Numbered from the stretch's first letter, positions 19,091-28,228 are shown. The stretch is DNA of 64,000 nt from Hymenobacter taeanensis (GCF_013137895.1 NZ_CP053538.1:4309001-4373000); one strand, 5' to 3'. The notes: generated by a model from the sequence alone, not told the origin. Numbers and translations: made by a program.

Positions 19091-19165
19091 ACAAATAGCT
19101 AGGCCAGTTGAATACCAACGTTTGGTACTCACCTGGCCTAGCTGTTTGCAACTACCTGTTTAAAA

Positions 19166-19340
19166 CGTCATGTCAAGCATGCCGAGGCATCTCGCGTGTA
19201 GACGCGGCAACGCTCACTGTCCTGCTTGATCTGGCGTCCGCGCAGCCGAAGCATCTCTCCCTCTGGCTAATCAACTGGCCTAGCACAGTAATGAAGCGGT
19301 AGAGATGCTTCGACTCCGCGGACGCCAGATCAAGCAGGAC
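19166..19340. repeat. Family A repeat, variant core
   Basis: A perfect 24-nt inverted pair lies at 19219-19242 and 19317-19340, with GTCCTGCTTGATCTGGCGTC in place of GTCATGCTTGATCTGGCGTC. The adjacent GAAGCATCTCT and AGAGATGCTTCGA extend the pairing imperfectly. Together with the preceding repeat it fills the 362-bp gap before the aldo/keto reductase. Confidence 0.88.
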
Positions 19341-19369
19341 TGGTTGAAGAAAAGAAGCTAACTACCCTA

Positions 19370-20359
19370 TCAACCCAATATGTGCTCAATCCGACCTAAC
19401 TCTTCTTCGCTAAACTGGATATTCTCCAGGCAGCGCAAAGAATCCGTGAGTTGCTCGGGTTTGCTGGCTCCAATGAGCACCGACGTTACCCGCTCATCGC
19501 GCAGAATCCACGACAGCGCCATTTGGGCCAGGCTTTGACCGCGCTCTTGGGCCAGCGCGTTCAGCTGCTGAATTTGCTGGAGGCGCTCTGGGGTAAGCTG
19601 GTTTTCGGTGAGGAAGCCCACGCCTTTCGCCACGCGCGAGTCGTCGGGGATGCCGTGGAGGTATTTGTCGGTGAGCAGGCCTTGGGCCAAGGGAGAGAAT
19701 GGGATGCAGCCCACGCCTTCCTGGCCTAGCAGGTCCAGCAGGCCGCCTTCTACCCAGCGCTCAAACATGGAGTACTTGGGCTGGTGAATGAGGCAGGGCG
19801 TGCCCAGCTCCTTGAGAATCTGCATGGCCCGGGCCGCTTCCTCGGGCTGGTAGTTGCTGATGCCCACGTACAGCGCTTTGCCTTGGCGCACCACATGGTC
19901 GAGGGCGCCCATGGTTTCTTCCAGGGGCGTGTCTGGGTCGGGGCGGTGCGAGTAGAAGATGTCCACGTAGTCCAGCTTCATGCGCTTGAGGCTCTGGTCG
20001 AGGCTGGATATGAGGTATTTGCGGGAGCCCCACTCGCCGTAGGGCCCCTCCCACATGTGGTAGCCGGCCTTGGTGGAGATGATGAGCTCGTCGCGGTAGC
20101 CGCGGAAATCTTCCTTCAGGATGCGGCCGAAGTTGGTTTCGGCAGAGCCGGGCGGCGGACCGTAGTTGTTGGCCAGGTCAAAGTGCGTCACGCCGCTGTC
20201 GAAGGCCCGGTGCAGGATGGCGCGGAAGTTACTAAGTACATCCACGTCGCCGAAGTTGTGCCAGAGGCCTAGCGATACAGCCGGCAGCTTGAGGCCACTC
20301 CGGCCGCAGCGCCGGTAGAGCATGGAAGAATAACGGGAGGGGTTGGGTTTGTAGGGCAT
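19370..20359 (-). CDS. Aldo/keto reductase, L-glyceraldehyde-3-phosphate reductase type (YghZ-like)
   Basis: This 329-residue NADPH-dependent reductase has a (beta/alpha)8 fold. The catalytic tetrad is visible: Asp and Tyr in THFDLANNYG, Lys in IISTKAGY, and His in FYSHRPDP. The start MPYKPNPSRYSSMLYRRCGRSGLKLP and the YGPPPGSAE stretch are characteristic of the YghZ/Gpr group, which reduces L-glyceraldehyde 3-phosphate and other aldehydes. It stands alone, convergent with the preceding fusion gene. Confidence 0.88.
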   Translation of the reverse strand: MPYKPNPSRYSSMLYRRCGRSGLKLPAVSLGLWHNFGDVDVLSNFRAILHRAFDSGVTHFDLANNYGPPPGSAETNFGRILKEDFRGYRDELIISTKAGYHMWEGPYGEWGSRKYLISSLDQSLKRMKLDYVDIFYSHRPDPDTPLEETMGALDHVVRQGKALYVGISNYQPEEAARAMQILKELGTPCLIHQPKYSMFERWVEGGLLDLLGQEGVGCIPFSPLAQGLLTDKYLHGIPDDSRVAKGVGFLTENQLTPERLQQIQQLNALAQERGQSLAQMALSWILRDERVTSVLIGASKPEQLTDSLRCLENIQFSEEELGRIEHILG

Positions 20360-20506
20360 CTAGAAAGTATATGGTAGGATCAAGGCAGTAAGTACGCAGG
20401 AACCAGAACAATGCCAGCTCAGCAGCAGCCATTTTTTTGCGAAGGGTCCCCTATCTTTCTCCGCGAAACCTTTACTAGTGATACGATCTACCCATTTCTT
20501 GACGTA

Positions 20507-20872
20507 ATGACTACCCCTCAAATCCGCTCCCTCCGTCCTTTCATTGGTGCCAAAGATTTTGCCGTTTCGCGCAGCTTTTACCAAGCCTGGGGTTTCGCTG
20601 AAACGGTGCTGTCGCCGGCCATGTCTGTCTTTTCTCGCGAGGGCGTAAGCTTTTACCTGCAGGATTACTATGCGCCCGAATGGGTAGGCAACACCATGCT
20701 GTTTCTGGAAGTTAAAGACGTAGAGCAGTACTGGGTTGAGCTAATGGCGCTGGATTTGCCCGGCCGCTACGCTGGGGTGCGGGTTCTGCCCATCCGGCAC
20801 GAGGACTGGGGTAAGGAAGGCTTCGTGCACGACCCCTCCGGCGTGCTTTGGCATATCGGCGAGTTTAACTAA
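20507..20872 (+). CDS. VOC-family glyoxalase/bleomycin-resistance-like protein
   Basis: This 121-residue protein has the paired beta-alpha-beta-beta-beta units of the vicinal oxygen chelate fold (RPFIGAKDFAVSRSFYQAWGF and VGNTMLFLEVKDVEQYW) and ends with HDPSGVLWHIGEF. I chose ATG 20507 (MTTPQIRSLRP); an upstream in-frame ATG at 20411 would add 32 residues overlapping the upstream region of the divergent reductase gene. The ligand or reaction is unknown. Confidence 0.8.
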   Translation: MTTPQIRSLRPFIGAKDFAVSRSFYQAWGFAETVLSPAMSVFSREGVSFYLQDYYAPEWVGNTMLFLEVKDVEQYWVELMALDLPGRYAGVRVLPIRHEDWGKEGFVHDPSGVLWHIGEFN

Positions 20873-20917
20873 AGCATAGCTCTCCTATGCTACTTATATC
20901 TGTTTAGCCTGTTGCAC

Positions 20918-21460
20918 ATGAAATTATTATTTGCTTTTGCACTGGCACTGTTTCCCATCTTAGCTTCTGGTCAATCGCCTAGGCCTAGGCCAGAAAATGT
21001 ATATCTGAAGGCTTTCCAATACATCAAGTCCGATTCTGAATATCTCAGGATGCGAGGCAATAGCAACTGCGTGGCTGTATTTGACAGTATTGTTCATCAG
21101 AACCAGTTAATATTTCTGGATGAGCTGGGCAAACAATGGGGGTACACAGGCTATAAAAAGGAGAACCGCTTGCTGGACTCGCTGGAGACGGTTGATCGGT
21201 TAACGTACCACAAGCCATACTATTCCGCAGTAACTGCCTCGTTAACTAGGGCTTCTGGTAGCCAAAAAGGCTGCATGGTTATCATGTTCTCGAGGCTGCA
21301 CAATAACATGCTATTAGCTGAAGTCAGCGACAATGGGGAAGATGGCACAGGTCGAAATCATATTATTTCCACGTTTGATCAGTCACTCTTATACCTGATA
21401 GTATTTGGCGCAGATGGAAAGGTGCAGCAGCATTACACGAAGATTCTAAGCTATAACTAG
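20918..21460 (+). CDS. Exported hypothetical protein
   Basis: This 180-residue protein starts at ATG 20918 with a clear signal peptide (MKLLFAFALALFPILASGQ). I do not recognise the mature domain. It has two Cys residues (in NSNCVAVF and QKGCMVIM) that could pair, and a mixed beta-rich pattern. The codon use is more AT-rich than in neighbouring genes. It sits between the VOC gene and the helicase gene, on the same strand, without clear coupling. Confidence 0.65.
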   Translation: MKLLFAFALALFPILASGQSPRPRPENVYLKAFQYIKSDSEYLRMRGNSNCVAVFDSIVHQNQLIFLDELGKQWGYTGYKKENRLLDSLETVDRLTYHKPYYSAVTASLTRASGSQKGCMVIMFSRLHNNMLLAEVSDNGEDGTGRNHIISTFDQSLLYLIVFGADGKVQQHYTKILSYN

Positions 21461-21559
21461 CCTACCACCTCCTGGCTCTTTCTCGAAAATCTCCCCGACC
21501 TTCGGCCACTCTTTTGCCTGTTTCGTTGTTATCAACGAATCTACAAATACTCCCTTCTT

Positions 21560-23542
21560 TTGTCTGAACAACCTACCTATACCGACCCTTACGCGCTAGA
21601 GAAAGAGCTGCGCAAGGTGGAAGGCCTCATGAAGCTCGAGCAGCAGGAGGACCTGGAACAATTCAAAATCAAGAGCGCCAAGGCCTCCATTGCGGAACGC
21701 CAGCAGCGCGGCCTGACGTGGTATCCCGTCAAAATAACCAAGGAAGATATCGGCTTCGGCGGTAAGCTCGTCATTGAGCTGGAGCGCCCCGCTAATTTAG
21801 GAGGCCTACACCTGTTTCAGGTGGGCAAAAACGCGGCCCTGTTCGGGAATATTCCGGGCCGCTCGGGCTCCGACAGGCCTACGCTCAACGGCGTTATTAC
21901 CAGCGTAAAGCGCAACAAAATCCTGCTGGCCACCACCAAGGAAGACCTCCCCGACTGGGTAGACGAGGGCAAGCTAGGCGTGGATCTGACCTTCGATGAG
22001 GTCAGCTACCGCGAGATGGAGTACGCCCTGGGCAAAGTAATGGGGGCCTACGATGGCCGCCTGGCGGAGCTGCGCGACGTGCTGCTCGGCGCCAAGCCAG
22101 CTCGCTACAAGCACGAGTCAGAAATACAGCTCTACTACCCTTCTCCCCTCAACGACTCCCAGCTGGCCGCAGTGCGCCACGTGCTAGCGGCGCAGGATGT
22201 AGCCATCATTCACGGCCCGCCCGGCACCGGCAAAACCACTACGCTAGTGCAGGCCATTCTGGAAACCATTCGGCGGGAGCGGCGGGTGCTGGTGTGTGCC
22301 CCCAGCAACACGGCCGTGGATTTGCTGACGGAAAAACTGGCTGAGCGTAACGTGAACGTGATTCGGATGGGCAACCCTTCGCGGGTGTCGGATTTGCTGC
22401 TGCAGCACACGCTGGATGCGCAGATCATGAACCATAAGAGCTATGCGGAGCTGAAAAGCCTGCGCCAGACGGCGGAGCAGTACCGCGAGCAAGCCGGCAA
22501 ATTCAAGCGCCACTTTGGCTGGGAAGAGCGTGAGCAGCGCCGCCACCTGAAGGAGCAGGCCCACTTGCTGCTGCAGGAGTCCGATCAGCTGGAGCGCTAC
22601 ATCACGGAGGATCTGCTGGAGCAGGTGCAGGTGATTACCTGCACGCTGGTGGGCGCTAGCAACCGTGCCATCCGCCACCTGAACTACGAAACCGTGTTCA
22701 TCGACGAAGCGGCCCAGGCGCTGGAGCCCGGCTGCTGGATTCCGATTACCAAGGCCAACCGCGTGGTGCTGGCCGGCGACCATCAGCAGCTGCCTCCTAC
22801 GGTGAAGAGCGAGAAAGCCGCCCAAGGTGGCCTACGCGAGACGCTGTTCGAGAAGTGCATCAAGCGCCAGCCCGATACGGCCCGCATGCTGGAGGTGCAG
22901 TACCGCATGCACGAGCAGATTATGGAGTTCAGCTCGGAGCAGTTCTACGAAGGTCGCCTGAAAGCCGCGCCCAGCGTGGCCCACGCCGACCTGCCCGACT
23001 ACGACCTGCGCTTCGCCCCCGACATGGCCGTGGAGTTTCTGGATACGGCTGGTTTCGGCTTCCAGGAAATCACCATCGAGGAAAGCCGCTCTACCGCCAA
23101 CCCCGAGGAAGCCGACCTGCTGCTCAAGCGCCTCTCGCAGCTGCTAGAGCCCTACGACCAGGCCGAGCACGAAGCCGATCTGCTCACCATCGGCGTCATT
23201 GCTCCCTACCGCGCCCAAATCAACTATTTGAAGGATGCTGTAGAGGAAAACGATGAGTTGGTAGGCCTCCTGGAGCACCGCATGCTGAGCATCGGCACCG
23301 TCGACTCGTTCCAGGGCCAGGAGCGCGACATCATTGCCATCAGTCTCACGCGCAGCAATACGCAGGGCGAAATCGGCTTCTTGTCGGACATCCGCCGCAT
23401 GAACGTGGGCATGACTCGCGCCCGCCGCAAGTTGCTGCTGGTGGGTGATTCCAGCACGCTGGGCTCCCACCCTTTCTACAAAGCCTTCCTAGATTATGTG
23501 GAAAGCATTGGAGCCTACCGCACCGCTTGGGAACTGCAGTAG
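21560..23542 (+). CDS. UPF1-like superfamily 1 helicase (IGHMBP2 type)
   Basis: This 660-residue AAA helicase has an N-terminal beta-barrel-like region. Walker A GPPGTGKTT starts at about residue 219, and Walker B with DEAA is near 382. GDHQQLPPTV, the QYRMH motif IV and a C-terminal RRMNVGMTRARRKL motif complete the UPF1/IGHMBP2 set. These enzymes unwind RNA or DNA 5' to 3'. I used the TTG at 21560 as start because the conserved N-terminal helix (YTDPYALEKELRKVEGL) precedes the first internal Met. It appears monocistronic. Confidence 0.9.
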   Translation: MSEQPTYTDPYALEKELRKVEGLMKLEQQEDLEQFKIKSAKASIAERQQRGLTWYPVKITKEDIGFGGKLVIELERPANLGGLHLFQVGKNAALFGNIPGRSGSDRPTLNGVITSVKRNKILLATTKEDLPDWVDEGKLGVDLTFDEVSYREMEYALGKVMGAYDGRLAELRDVLLGAKPARYKHESEIQLYYPSPLNDSQLAAVRHVLAAQDVAIIHGPPGTGKTTTLVQAILETIRRERRVLVCAPSNTAVDLLTEKLAERNVNVIRMGNPSRVSDLLLQHTLDAQIMNHKSYAELKSLRQTAEQYREQAGKFKRHFGWEEREQRRHLKEQAHLLLQESDQLERYITEDLLEQVQVITCTLVGASNRAIRHLNYETVFIDEAAQALEPGCWIPITKANRVVLAGDHQQLPPTVKSEKAAQGGLRETLFEKCIKRQPDTARMLEVQYRMHEQIMEFSSEQFYEGRLKAAPSVAHADLPDYDLRFAPDMAVEFLDTAGFGFQEITIEESRSTANPEEADLLLKRLSQLLEPYDQAEHEADLLTIGVIAPYRAQINYLKDAVEENDELVGLLEHRMLSIGTVDSFQGQERDIIAISLTRSNTQGEIGFLSDIRRMNVGMTRARRKLLLVGDSSTLGSHPFYKAFLDYVESIGAYRTAWELQ

Positions 23543-23556
23543 CGGTGAAGTGGTGA

Positions 23557-23790
23557 GGTGGTGATTGAGTGAAGTGGCCTAGGCCTGTTGTCATTGCGAG
23601 GACGAAGGACGAAGCAATCCTTCCTTAGCCCTCTGCACATGTTACCCTAAGATGAGAAAAGCCCTTACGTCCACGCTGGAGGTAAGGGCTTTTCGATTTA
23701 GAAGGATTCGCGCGTTGAATAAAAAAGATTGCTTCGTCGTGCCTCCTCGCAATGACAACAGGCCTAGGCCACTTCACTCAATCACCACCT
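23557..23790. repeat. Large nested palindrome upstream of the asparaginase gene
   Basis: The outer imperfect arms are about 63 nt (23557-23619 and 23727-23790), including GGCCTAGGCCTGTTGTCATTG and its complement. In the centre is a second hairpin with perfect 13-nt arms at 23656-23668 and 23682-23694 (GAAAAGCCCTTAC). The unit fills most of the gap between the helicase and the isoaspartyl peptidase genes. Its outer core (TCATTGCGAGG and AGCAATC) differs from family A. Confidence 0.85.
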
Positions 23791-23903
23791 GCCCCTCCGT
23801 ATCTATTCAGCCCTTCGTACGAACACTAAAAAGCCCTATTCCAAGGAACGAGGCTTCTTTTTGCACGTACCTGCTAGCACAATTTCACCTAGCAGTTCCA
23901 CCC

Positions 23904-24833
23904 ATGCCTACCTATTCCATTGTAATCCACGGCGGGGCCGTAACCATGGACCCTAGCAAGATGACGCCCGATCTGGAAGCCGTCATTCGGGAAGGCCTTC
24001 AGCAAGCCCTACAAGCCGGCTGGGAAGTGCTGAACGGTGGCGGCAGCGCCCTCAATGCCGTGGAAGCCACCGTGCGCACCCTCGAAAACAACGAGCACTT
24101 TAACGCCGGCCGCGGCAGCAGCCTCAACATACAGGGCGAGGTAGAGATGGATGCCTCTATAATGGATGGCCGGACGTTACGCGCCGGCGCGGTCAACAGC
24201 GTGCGGTACGTGAGAAACCCCATCACCCTGGCCCGGACCGTAATGGAAAAGTGCAAGCACGTGTACATTTCCGCCGAAGGTGCCGTTGAGTTTGCCCTGC
24301 AACATGGCTTAGAGATGGAGGCTGTGCACTACTTCGAGACGGAAAAGGCCCGTAAGGAGTGGCTGGAAATCATTCAGCAGGAAGAAAAAGAACCGCAGGG
24401 GCACGACACCGTTGGGGCCGTAGCCCTCGACCAGGACGGCAACCTGGCCGTGGCCACCAGCACGGGCGGCATTGAGGGCCAGCTCAAAGGCCGCGTCGGC
24501 GACAGTCCTATCATTGGCGGCGGTTCCTACGCGGTCAACGAGGCCTGCGCCGTTTCCTGCACCGGCGACGGTGAGGTTATCATGCGCGGCGCCTTGGCCC
24601 ATGAGGTGTATGCCCTCGTTAAGTACAAAGGCCTCTCAGCCCCAGAAGCCTGCCGCGAAGCCCTAAAGCTCCGCGACGAGGACCTCAAAGGCGACAAAGG
24701 CTTCATCGCCATCGACAAAGACGGCCACGTGGCCATCGAGAGCAACACCAACATCATGCGCTGCGCCTACCGCATCGGCGAAGCAGAGCCCTTTGTGGCT
24801 GTATGGCACGAGGAGCTGGATAAACAGGCCTAG
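23904..24833 (+). CDS. Isoaspartyl peptidase / L-asparaginase (Ntn hydrolase)
   Basis: This 309-residue plant-type asparaginase self-cleaves before the catalytic Thr169 in GHDTVGAVALD, giving alpha and beta subunits. It hydrolyses beta-aspartyl peptides and Asn. The start IVIHGGAVTMD and NAGRGSSLN, and the beta-subunit TGG turn, are family hallmarks. I chose ATG 23904; a longer in-frame reading from 23652 passes through the palindromic repeat and adds nothing conserved. No signal peptide is visible, so it is cytoplasmic. Confidence 0.9.
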   Translation: MPTYSIVIHGGAVTMDPSKMTPDLEAVIREGLQQALQAGWEVLNGGGSALNAVEATVRTLENNEHFNAGRGSSLNIQGEVEMDASIMDGRTLRAGAVNSVRYVRNPITLARTVMEKCKHVYISAEGAVEFALQHGLEMEAVHYFETEKARKEWLEIIQQEEKEPQGHDTVGAVALDQDGNLAVATSTGGIEGQLKGRVGDSPIIGGGSYAVNEACAVSCTGDGEVIMRGALAHEVYALVKYKGLSAPEACREALKLRDEDLKGDKGFIAIDKDGHVAIESNTNIMRCAYRIGEAEPFVAVWHEELDKQA

Positions 24834-24859
24834 AACATTCTCAGGGCTGAAGCATAGGT

Positions 24860-24974
24860 GTAGAGACGCAATATTTTGCGTCTCGTCGTTGAACGACTGG
24901 TGTAGACCGGCCTAGAGGCAATGGCTAAACAATGTCAGCAACGAACGACGAGACGCAAAATGTTGCGTCTCTAC
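24860..24974. repeat. Family B inverted repeat
   Basis: Arms of 31 nt at 24860-24890 and 24944-24974 (core GTAGAGACGCAATATTTTGC) match with one difference. The loop contains GAACGACTGG and GGCCTAG, which recur in the same place in the copy at 7791-7885. It lies between the convergent asparaginase and SMP-30-like genes. Confidence 0.9.
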
Positions 24975-25025
24975 CCTTAGAAGCAAAACTCTTTGCGCTT
25001 AGGTGATAAGCTTCTTCGTTCACTA

Positions 25026-26159
25026 TTACAGGTCAATCACCGACATAGTATGCGGGGCGTCGGACTTCTTATTGACGAAGTTTTTCTCCGGCTTATCGAA
25101 ATCAGAAATGTACAAGCGGTTGCCCTTCAGCAGTACTTCGGCGGGCTGGTCTAGTAGGCCTCCTGCCCCGTCGGTGTCGCCGTTTTGGGCGAGGGTGGTC
25201 ACGGAGTTGTCTTTGAGGTTGATTACCTCAATGGCGTTTTCGCGCGAGTTACACACATAGGCCTTATCGGTTTTGCGGTCGATGATGAGGCCGTCGATGC
25301 AGGGGATTTGCTTGCCGGTGAGCGTGAGAGTTTCCTGCTTATCCAGGCTGCCATCGGGCTTGAGCGTGACGCGGTAGAACTTACCGTCGCCGAAGGAGCC
25401 AGTGTAAAGGCGGCCCTGGCTGTCGTAGTCCATGCCATCGGCGCCGTTATCGACGCCGGTTTCGTTCACGGTGGTCGTGAACATGGCCAGCACGTGCGGG
25501 TCCTTGGTTTTAGGCTTCAGGTGGATGGGGCCTTTGCTGAGCTCGGCCAGCGTGAAGTGCAGGATGGCGCTGCCCTTGTCGTTGTCGGGCATGTCCCACT
25601 GGCTGTCGGTCACGTAGAGCGTGTTGCCCTTCCAGACCACCGCATTGGCCAGGGCAAAGTTATCGACCACCGTTTCCACCTTGCCGGGCTTGCCGTTCTG
25701 CACCTGCACCCGCATCAGCCGAGACTTAAAATCCTTGCTGTTTTCGTACTGGTTTTCGGCGTAGTAGAGGTTGCCATCGGGCCCGAAGGCCAGGTCCATA
25801 GGCGCGGCCTTTTTGGTGGTGGGTTCTACGGGCAGGTTGGTGAGGTAGGGCTTGAGTTCAGTGTCGGTCATCTCCATGAGCACCGCCGGGTAGGAGTTGT
25901 TGGCCAGGTTGGGCACCGACAGAATGAGGCTGCCGTTGGGCGCCAGCGCCAGGCCATCAGGAGTGTTGTGGGCCTCGTCGAGGGTGTGTAGCAGCTTGGG
26001 GCTACCGATGTTGGCTACAGTATCAGCCGAGGCAGGCGCAGTGGCGGTGGAGTCACCGGGCTGGGTGGCGGGGGTGCTATTCTCGGAGTTGGTGGAGTTA
26101 GACTGGCAGCTAGCCAGCAAGGCGCCGCTTACTAGAAGCGCAGGAAAGATAGTTTTCAT
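25026..26159 (-). CDS. SMP-30/gluconolactonase-like beta-propeller lipoprotein
   Basis: This 377-residue lipoprotein has a lipobox (LLASC, Cys19), a low-complexity Ser/Thr/Ala linker to about residue 50, and then a beta-propeller. Repeated blade motifs such as PDGLALAPNGSLILS, MDLAFGPDGNLYYAE and DGMDYDSQGRLYTGS resemble SMP-30/gluconolactonase or NHL-type propellers. A lactonase activity is possible but unproven. The first intervening gap to slyD (240 bp) is divergent and contains the start regions of both genes. Confidence 0.75.
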   Translation of the reverse strand: MKTIFPALLVSGALLASCQSNSTNSENSTPATQPGDSTATAPASADTVANIGSPKLLHTLDEAHNTPDGLALAPNGSLILSVPNLANNSYPAVLMEMTDTELKPYLTNLPVEPTTKKAAPMDLAFGPDGNLYYAENQYENSKDFKSRLMRVQVQNGKPGKVETVVDNFALANAVVWKGNTLYVTDSQWDMPDNDKGSAILHFTLAELSKGPIHLKPKTKDPHVLAMFTTTVNETGVDNGADGMDYDSQGRLYTGSFGDGKFYRVTLKPDGSLDKQETLTLTGKQIPCIDGLIIDRKTDKAYVCNSRENAIEVINLKDNSVTTLAQNGDTDGAGGLLDQPAEVLLKGNRLYISDFDKPEKNFVNKKSDAPHTMSVIDL

Positions 26160-26399
26160 GGGAAAGATGAGGGAAGGGCTAGAAAGGCCGAACGTGGTTA
26201 ATACAAGTGTATTCTTGAGCTTAACGGCCAGCGGATAACCCTGTTAGGCAATGCCAAAATTTTACTTAGCCACAACTCCCCCGGCCGGGTTGAAGTATGA
26301 CAAAGGGTTCGGGGCTCGTTTTTAGCGGTCATTTCCGTAACTAGCCAGCCGAACCTATTTCTCACCCATCCCCCGGACGCCCGCGTCCTTTCCAGTATT

Positions 26400-26915
26400 A
26401 TGGCCCAGATCAGCCCCAACAAAGTCGTCACCATCACCTACGACCTAAGTGTGACCGACGAAAACCAAGAGAAAGTTCTCGTAGAATCGGCCGAAGAAGA
26501 TGCGCCGATGGTCTTCCTCTTTGGCCAGAGTGGCCTACCCGAAGAGTTTGAGCGCCAGCTCGACGGCAAGCAGGCCGGCGACACGTTCAACTTCTCCCTC
26601 ACTCCCGAGCAGGCCTACGGCGACTACGACCAGCAAGCCGTAGTGGATATCCCCAAAAACGTATTCGAAATCGATGGTAAAATCGATGACGAGATGGTGC
26701 AGGTAGGCAACTTTCTGCCAATGGCCGACAACCAGGGCCACCACATGCAGGGCAAAATCGTCGACATCGGCGCCGACACCATCAAAATGGACTTCAACCA
26801 CCCCCTTGCCGGCATGGTAATGCACTTCGACGGCAAAGTAGCCGAAGTACGCGAAGCCACCCGCGAAGAGCTAGACCACGGCCACGTACACGGCGAAGGC
26901 GGACATCAGCACTAA
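26400..26915 (+). CDS. slyD: SlyD-like FKBP-type peptidyl-prolyl isomerase
   Basis: This 171-residue protein has an FKBP domain interrupted by an insert-in-flap chaperone domain. The FKBP part begins KVVTITYDLSVTDENQ and includes GLPEEFERQLDGKQAGD. The insert is rich in acidic residues, and NHPLAGMVMHFDGKV closes the fold. The C-terminus is His-rich (HGHVHGEGGHQH), as in metal-binding SlyD proteins. It isomerises X-Pro bonds and acts as a cytoplasmic chaperone. A strong hairpin terminator follows 25 bp after the stop. Confidence 0.92.
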   Translation: MAQISPNKVVTITYDLSVTDENQEKVLVESAEEDAPMVFLFGQSGLPEEFERQLDGKQAGDTFNFSLTPEQAYGDYDQQAVVDIPKNVFEIDGKIDDEMVQVGNFLPMADNQGHHMQGKIVDIGADTIKMDFNHPLAGMVMHFDGKVAEVREATREELDHGHVHGEGGHQH

Positions 26916-26940
26916 GCTAATTGCGCTTTATTGGTAGTGA

Positions 26941-26967
26941 AACGGGGCCATTATGGCCCCGTTTTTA
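26941..26967 (+). terminator. Intrinsic terminator after slyD
   Basis: The perfect hairpin AACGGGGCCA-TTA-TGGCCCCGTT is followed by a short T run. Its position between the slyD stop and the next start fits rho-independent termination of slyD. Confidence 0.85.
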
Positions 26968-26984
26968 TTCTTATAACCTGTTTT

Positions 26985-27578
26985 ATGAATCAATATTACC
27001 GTCTAACTATTGGCTGCCTTTTCTTGCTATCTGCTTGTCAGGAATCTACCCAAGAAGCGCCGGTCCAACGTGCTAAGCATAATAAATTAACACTTGTAAA
27101 TGATTCTCCTAAATCACCACCTCAAGTATTTTCTATTGATACAACCGCTATTTTAACCAACCTACATTTAGAGGAAATACTTAAGAAAATAGAACAGGAT
27201 AGTTTAATTGAGAGCAGAAAGGTGAGTTCTATCCCTCCGATTATTTCCTCATTTTTAAAGCATTACGGTGGCCCTTCATTCTCTATAGCTGATTATGGCC
27301 AACCATTTAATGCTACCGACAATATCATTGAGGAGCGTTCAAACCGACAATTACTTTACCTAGGGGTAGGCAAGAAAACGATTATAATAGCCTACTATTT
27401 AGGCGGATTTGGTTTATCTGAGCGGGTCCTTCTTTTCGAGATGGATAATAATTCTATTAAAGATTTCTGGACTGGATACTTAAGAAGCGATGCTTTAACT
27501 AAGAACCAGATTATCCAGGTTTTGCGCACCAACAGGAATAGAAATTGGGGCACAAATACCAATATACTTTACTTCTAA
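26985..27578 (+). CDS. AT-rich hypothetical lipoprotein
   Basis: This 197-residue protein begins at ATG 26985 with a lipoprotein signal (LLSAC, Cys about residue 18). I do not recognise the mature part. It contains a helical segment near residues 60-75 and a Gly/aromatic beta stretch (YLGVGKKTIIIAYYLGGFGL). Its base composition is far more AT-rich than its neighbours and it uses many A/T-ending codons, which suggests recent acquisition. It starts just after the slyD terminator, so it needs its own promoter. Confidence 0.65.
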   Translation: MNQYYRLTIGCLFLLSACQESTQEAPVQRAKHNKLTLVNDSPKSPPQVFSIDTTAILTNLHLEEILKKIEQDSLIESRKVSSIPPIISSFLKHYGGPSFSIADYGQPFNATDNIIEERSNRQLLYLGVGKKTIIIAYYLGGFGLSERVLLFEMDNNSIKDFWTGYLRSDALTKNQIIQVLRTNRNRNWGTNTNILYF

Positions 27579-27591
27579 AAGAAAATGTCTT

Positions 27592-28203
27592 TCAATAATC
27601 CTTAGCCTCCACAGCCGCATGCAGCTCCGGCCAGAACTCCGCGAAATCTGCTTCATACGCAGGCAGCTCCTTCAGGAACGCCGCTGCTCCGGTGGCTAAC
27701 ACCGTGGCGGTGGGCACGCGGCGCGAGAGGCCTAGCAAGGCTTGCTCTAGGCCAGTTGGGTGGGCGTAGCCGGTGAGCCAGTCGCCCTGGCGCATGTAGT
27801 GAAACATCTGCTGCAGGCGCTCCGGCAGCTCGTGGCGGCGAGCGTGCAGCAGGGCGTACATACGTTGGGCGAAAGCAGGCAGCGGCTCGGCGGAGTGGTA
27901 GTGGTACTGGGCAAAGTCGCGGGCCAGTAGGTGGTCGTAGGCCACATCGGATACTACACCGGCCCACTTGCCGAGGCCGGCTTCGCGGAGGCGGGCCGTG
28001 GTGCGCCGCACCACGGGGTGGGCATCGGTGAAGGTATCGATGAAGCGGTGCAGTTGGATGCCGCGCTGCACGGCGGGTGGGTAGGCCAGTAGGCCGGCCC
28101 GGCCGCGTACGGCTTCGGCAGCAAAGTTGCCCACTACAATATCTTCGTAGTCGGGTGTAGTGGCGGGGGTGCCGGAGAGCAGCAGATGAGCAAGAAAATT
28201 CAT
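27592..28203 (-). CDS. acpH: Acyl carrier protein phosphodiesterase
   Basis: This 203-residue protein matches AcpH, which removes the 4'-phosphopantetheine group from holo-ACP. It begins MNFLAHLLLSG, and the metal-binding His and Asp positions are in HRFIDTFTDAHPVV and SDVAYDHLLARDF. A YMRQGDWLTGY stretch near residue 140 is also typical. It is divergent from the pyridoxamine-oxidase-like gene, with a minus-strand TATTTTTG box at 28221-28228 just upstream. Confidence 0.88.
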   Translation of the reverse strand: MNFLAHLLLSGTPATTPDYEDIVVGNFAAEAVRGRAGLLAYPPAVQRGIQLHRFIDTFTDAHPVVRRTTARLREAGLGKWAGVVSDVAYDHLLARDFAQYHYHSAEPLPAFAQRMYALLHARRHELPERLQQMFHYMRQGDWLTGYAHPTGLEQALLGLSRRVPTATVLATGAAAFLKELPAYEADFAEFWPELHAAVEAKDY

Positions 28204-28220
28204 GGGCAGCGGAAGGTCGG

Positions 28221-28228
28221 CAAAAATA
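28221..28228 (-). promoter_or_regulatory. Possible -7 element for acpH
   Basis: The minus strand reads TATTTTTG, an exact TAnnTTTG match, ending 18 bp before the acpH ATG. The implied leader is very short, and no TTTG is found at the usual spacing, so this is a weak call. Confidence 0.35.

Noticed and set aside
23652..23903. 84-residue N-terminal extension of the isoaspartyl peptidase
   Set aside because: It is translated from the palindromic repeat; the enzyme fold starts at MPTYSIVIHGG.
25185..25991. 268-codon plus-strand frame opposite the SMP-30-like gene
   Set aside because: Shadow frame with a Val/Gly/His pattern typical of antisense translation; the minus-strand protein has a lipobox and clear propeller blades.
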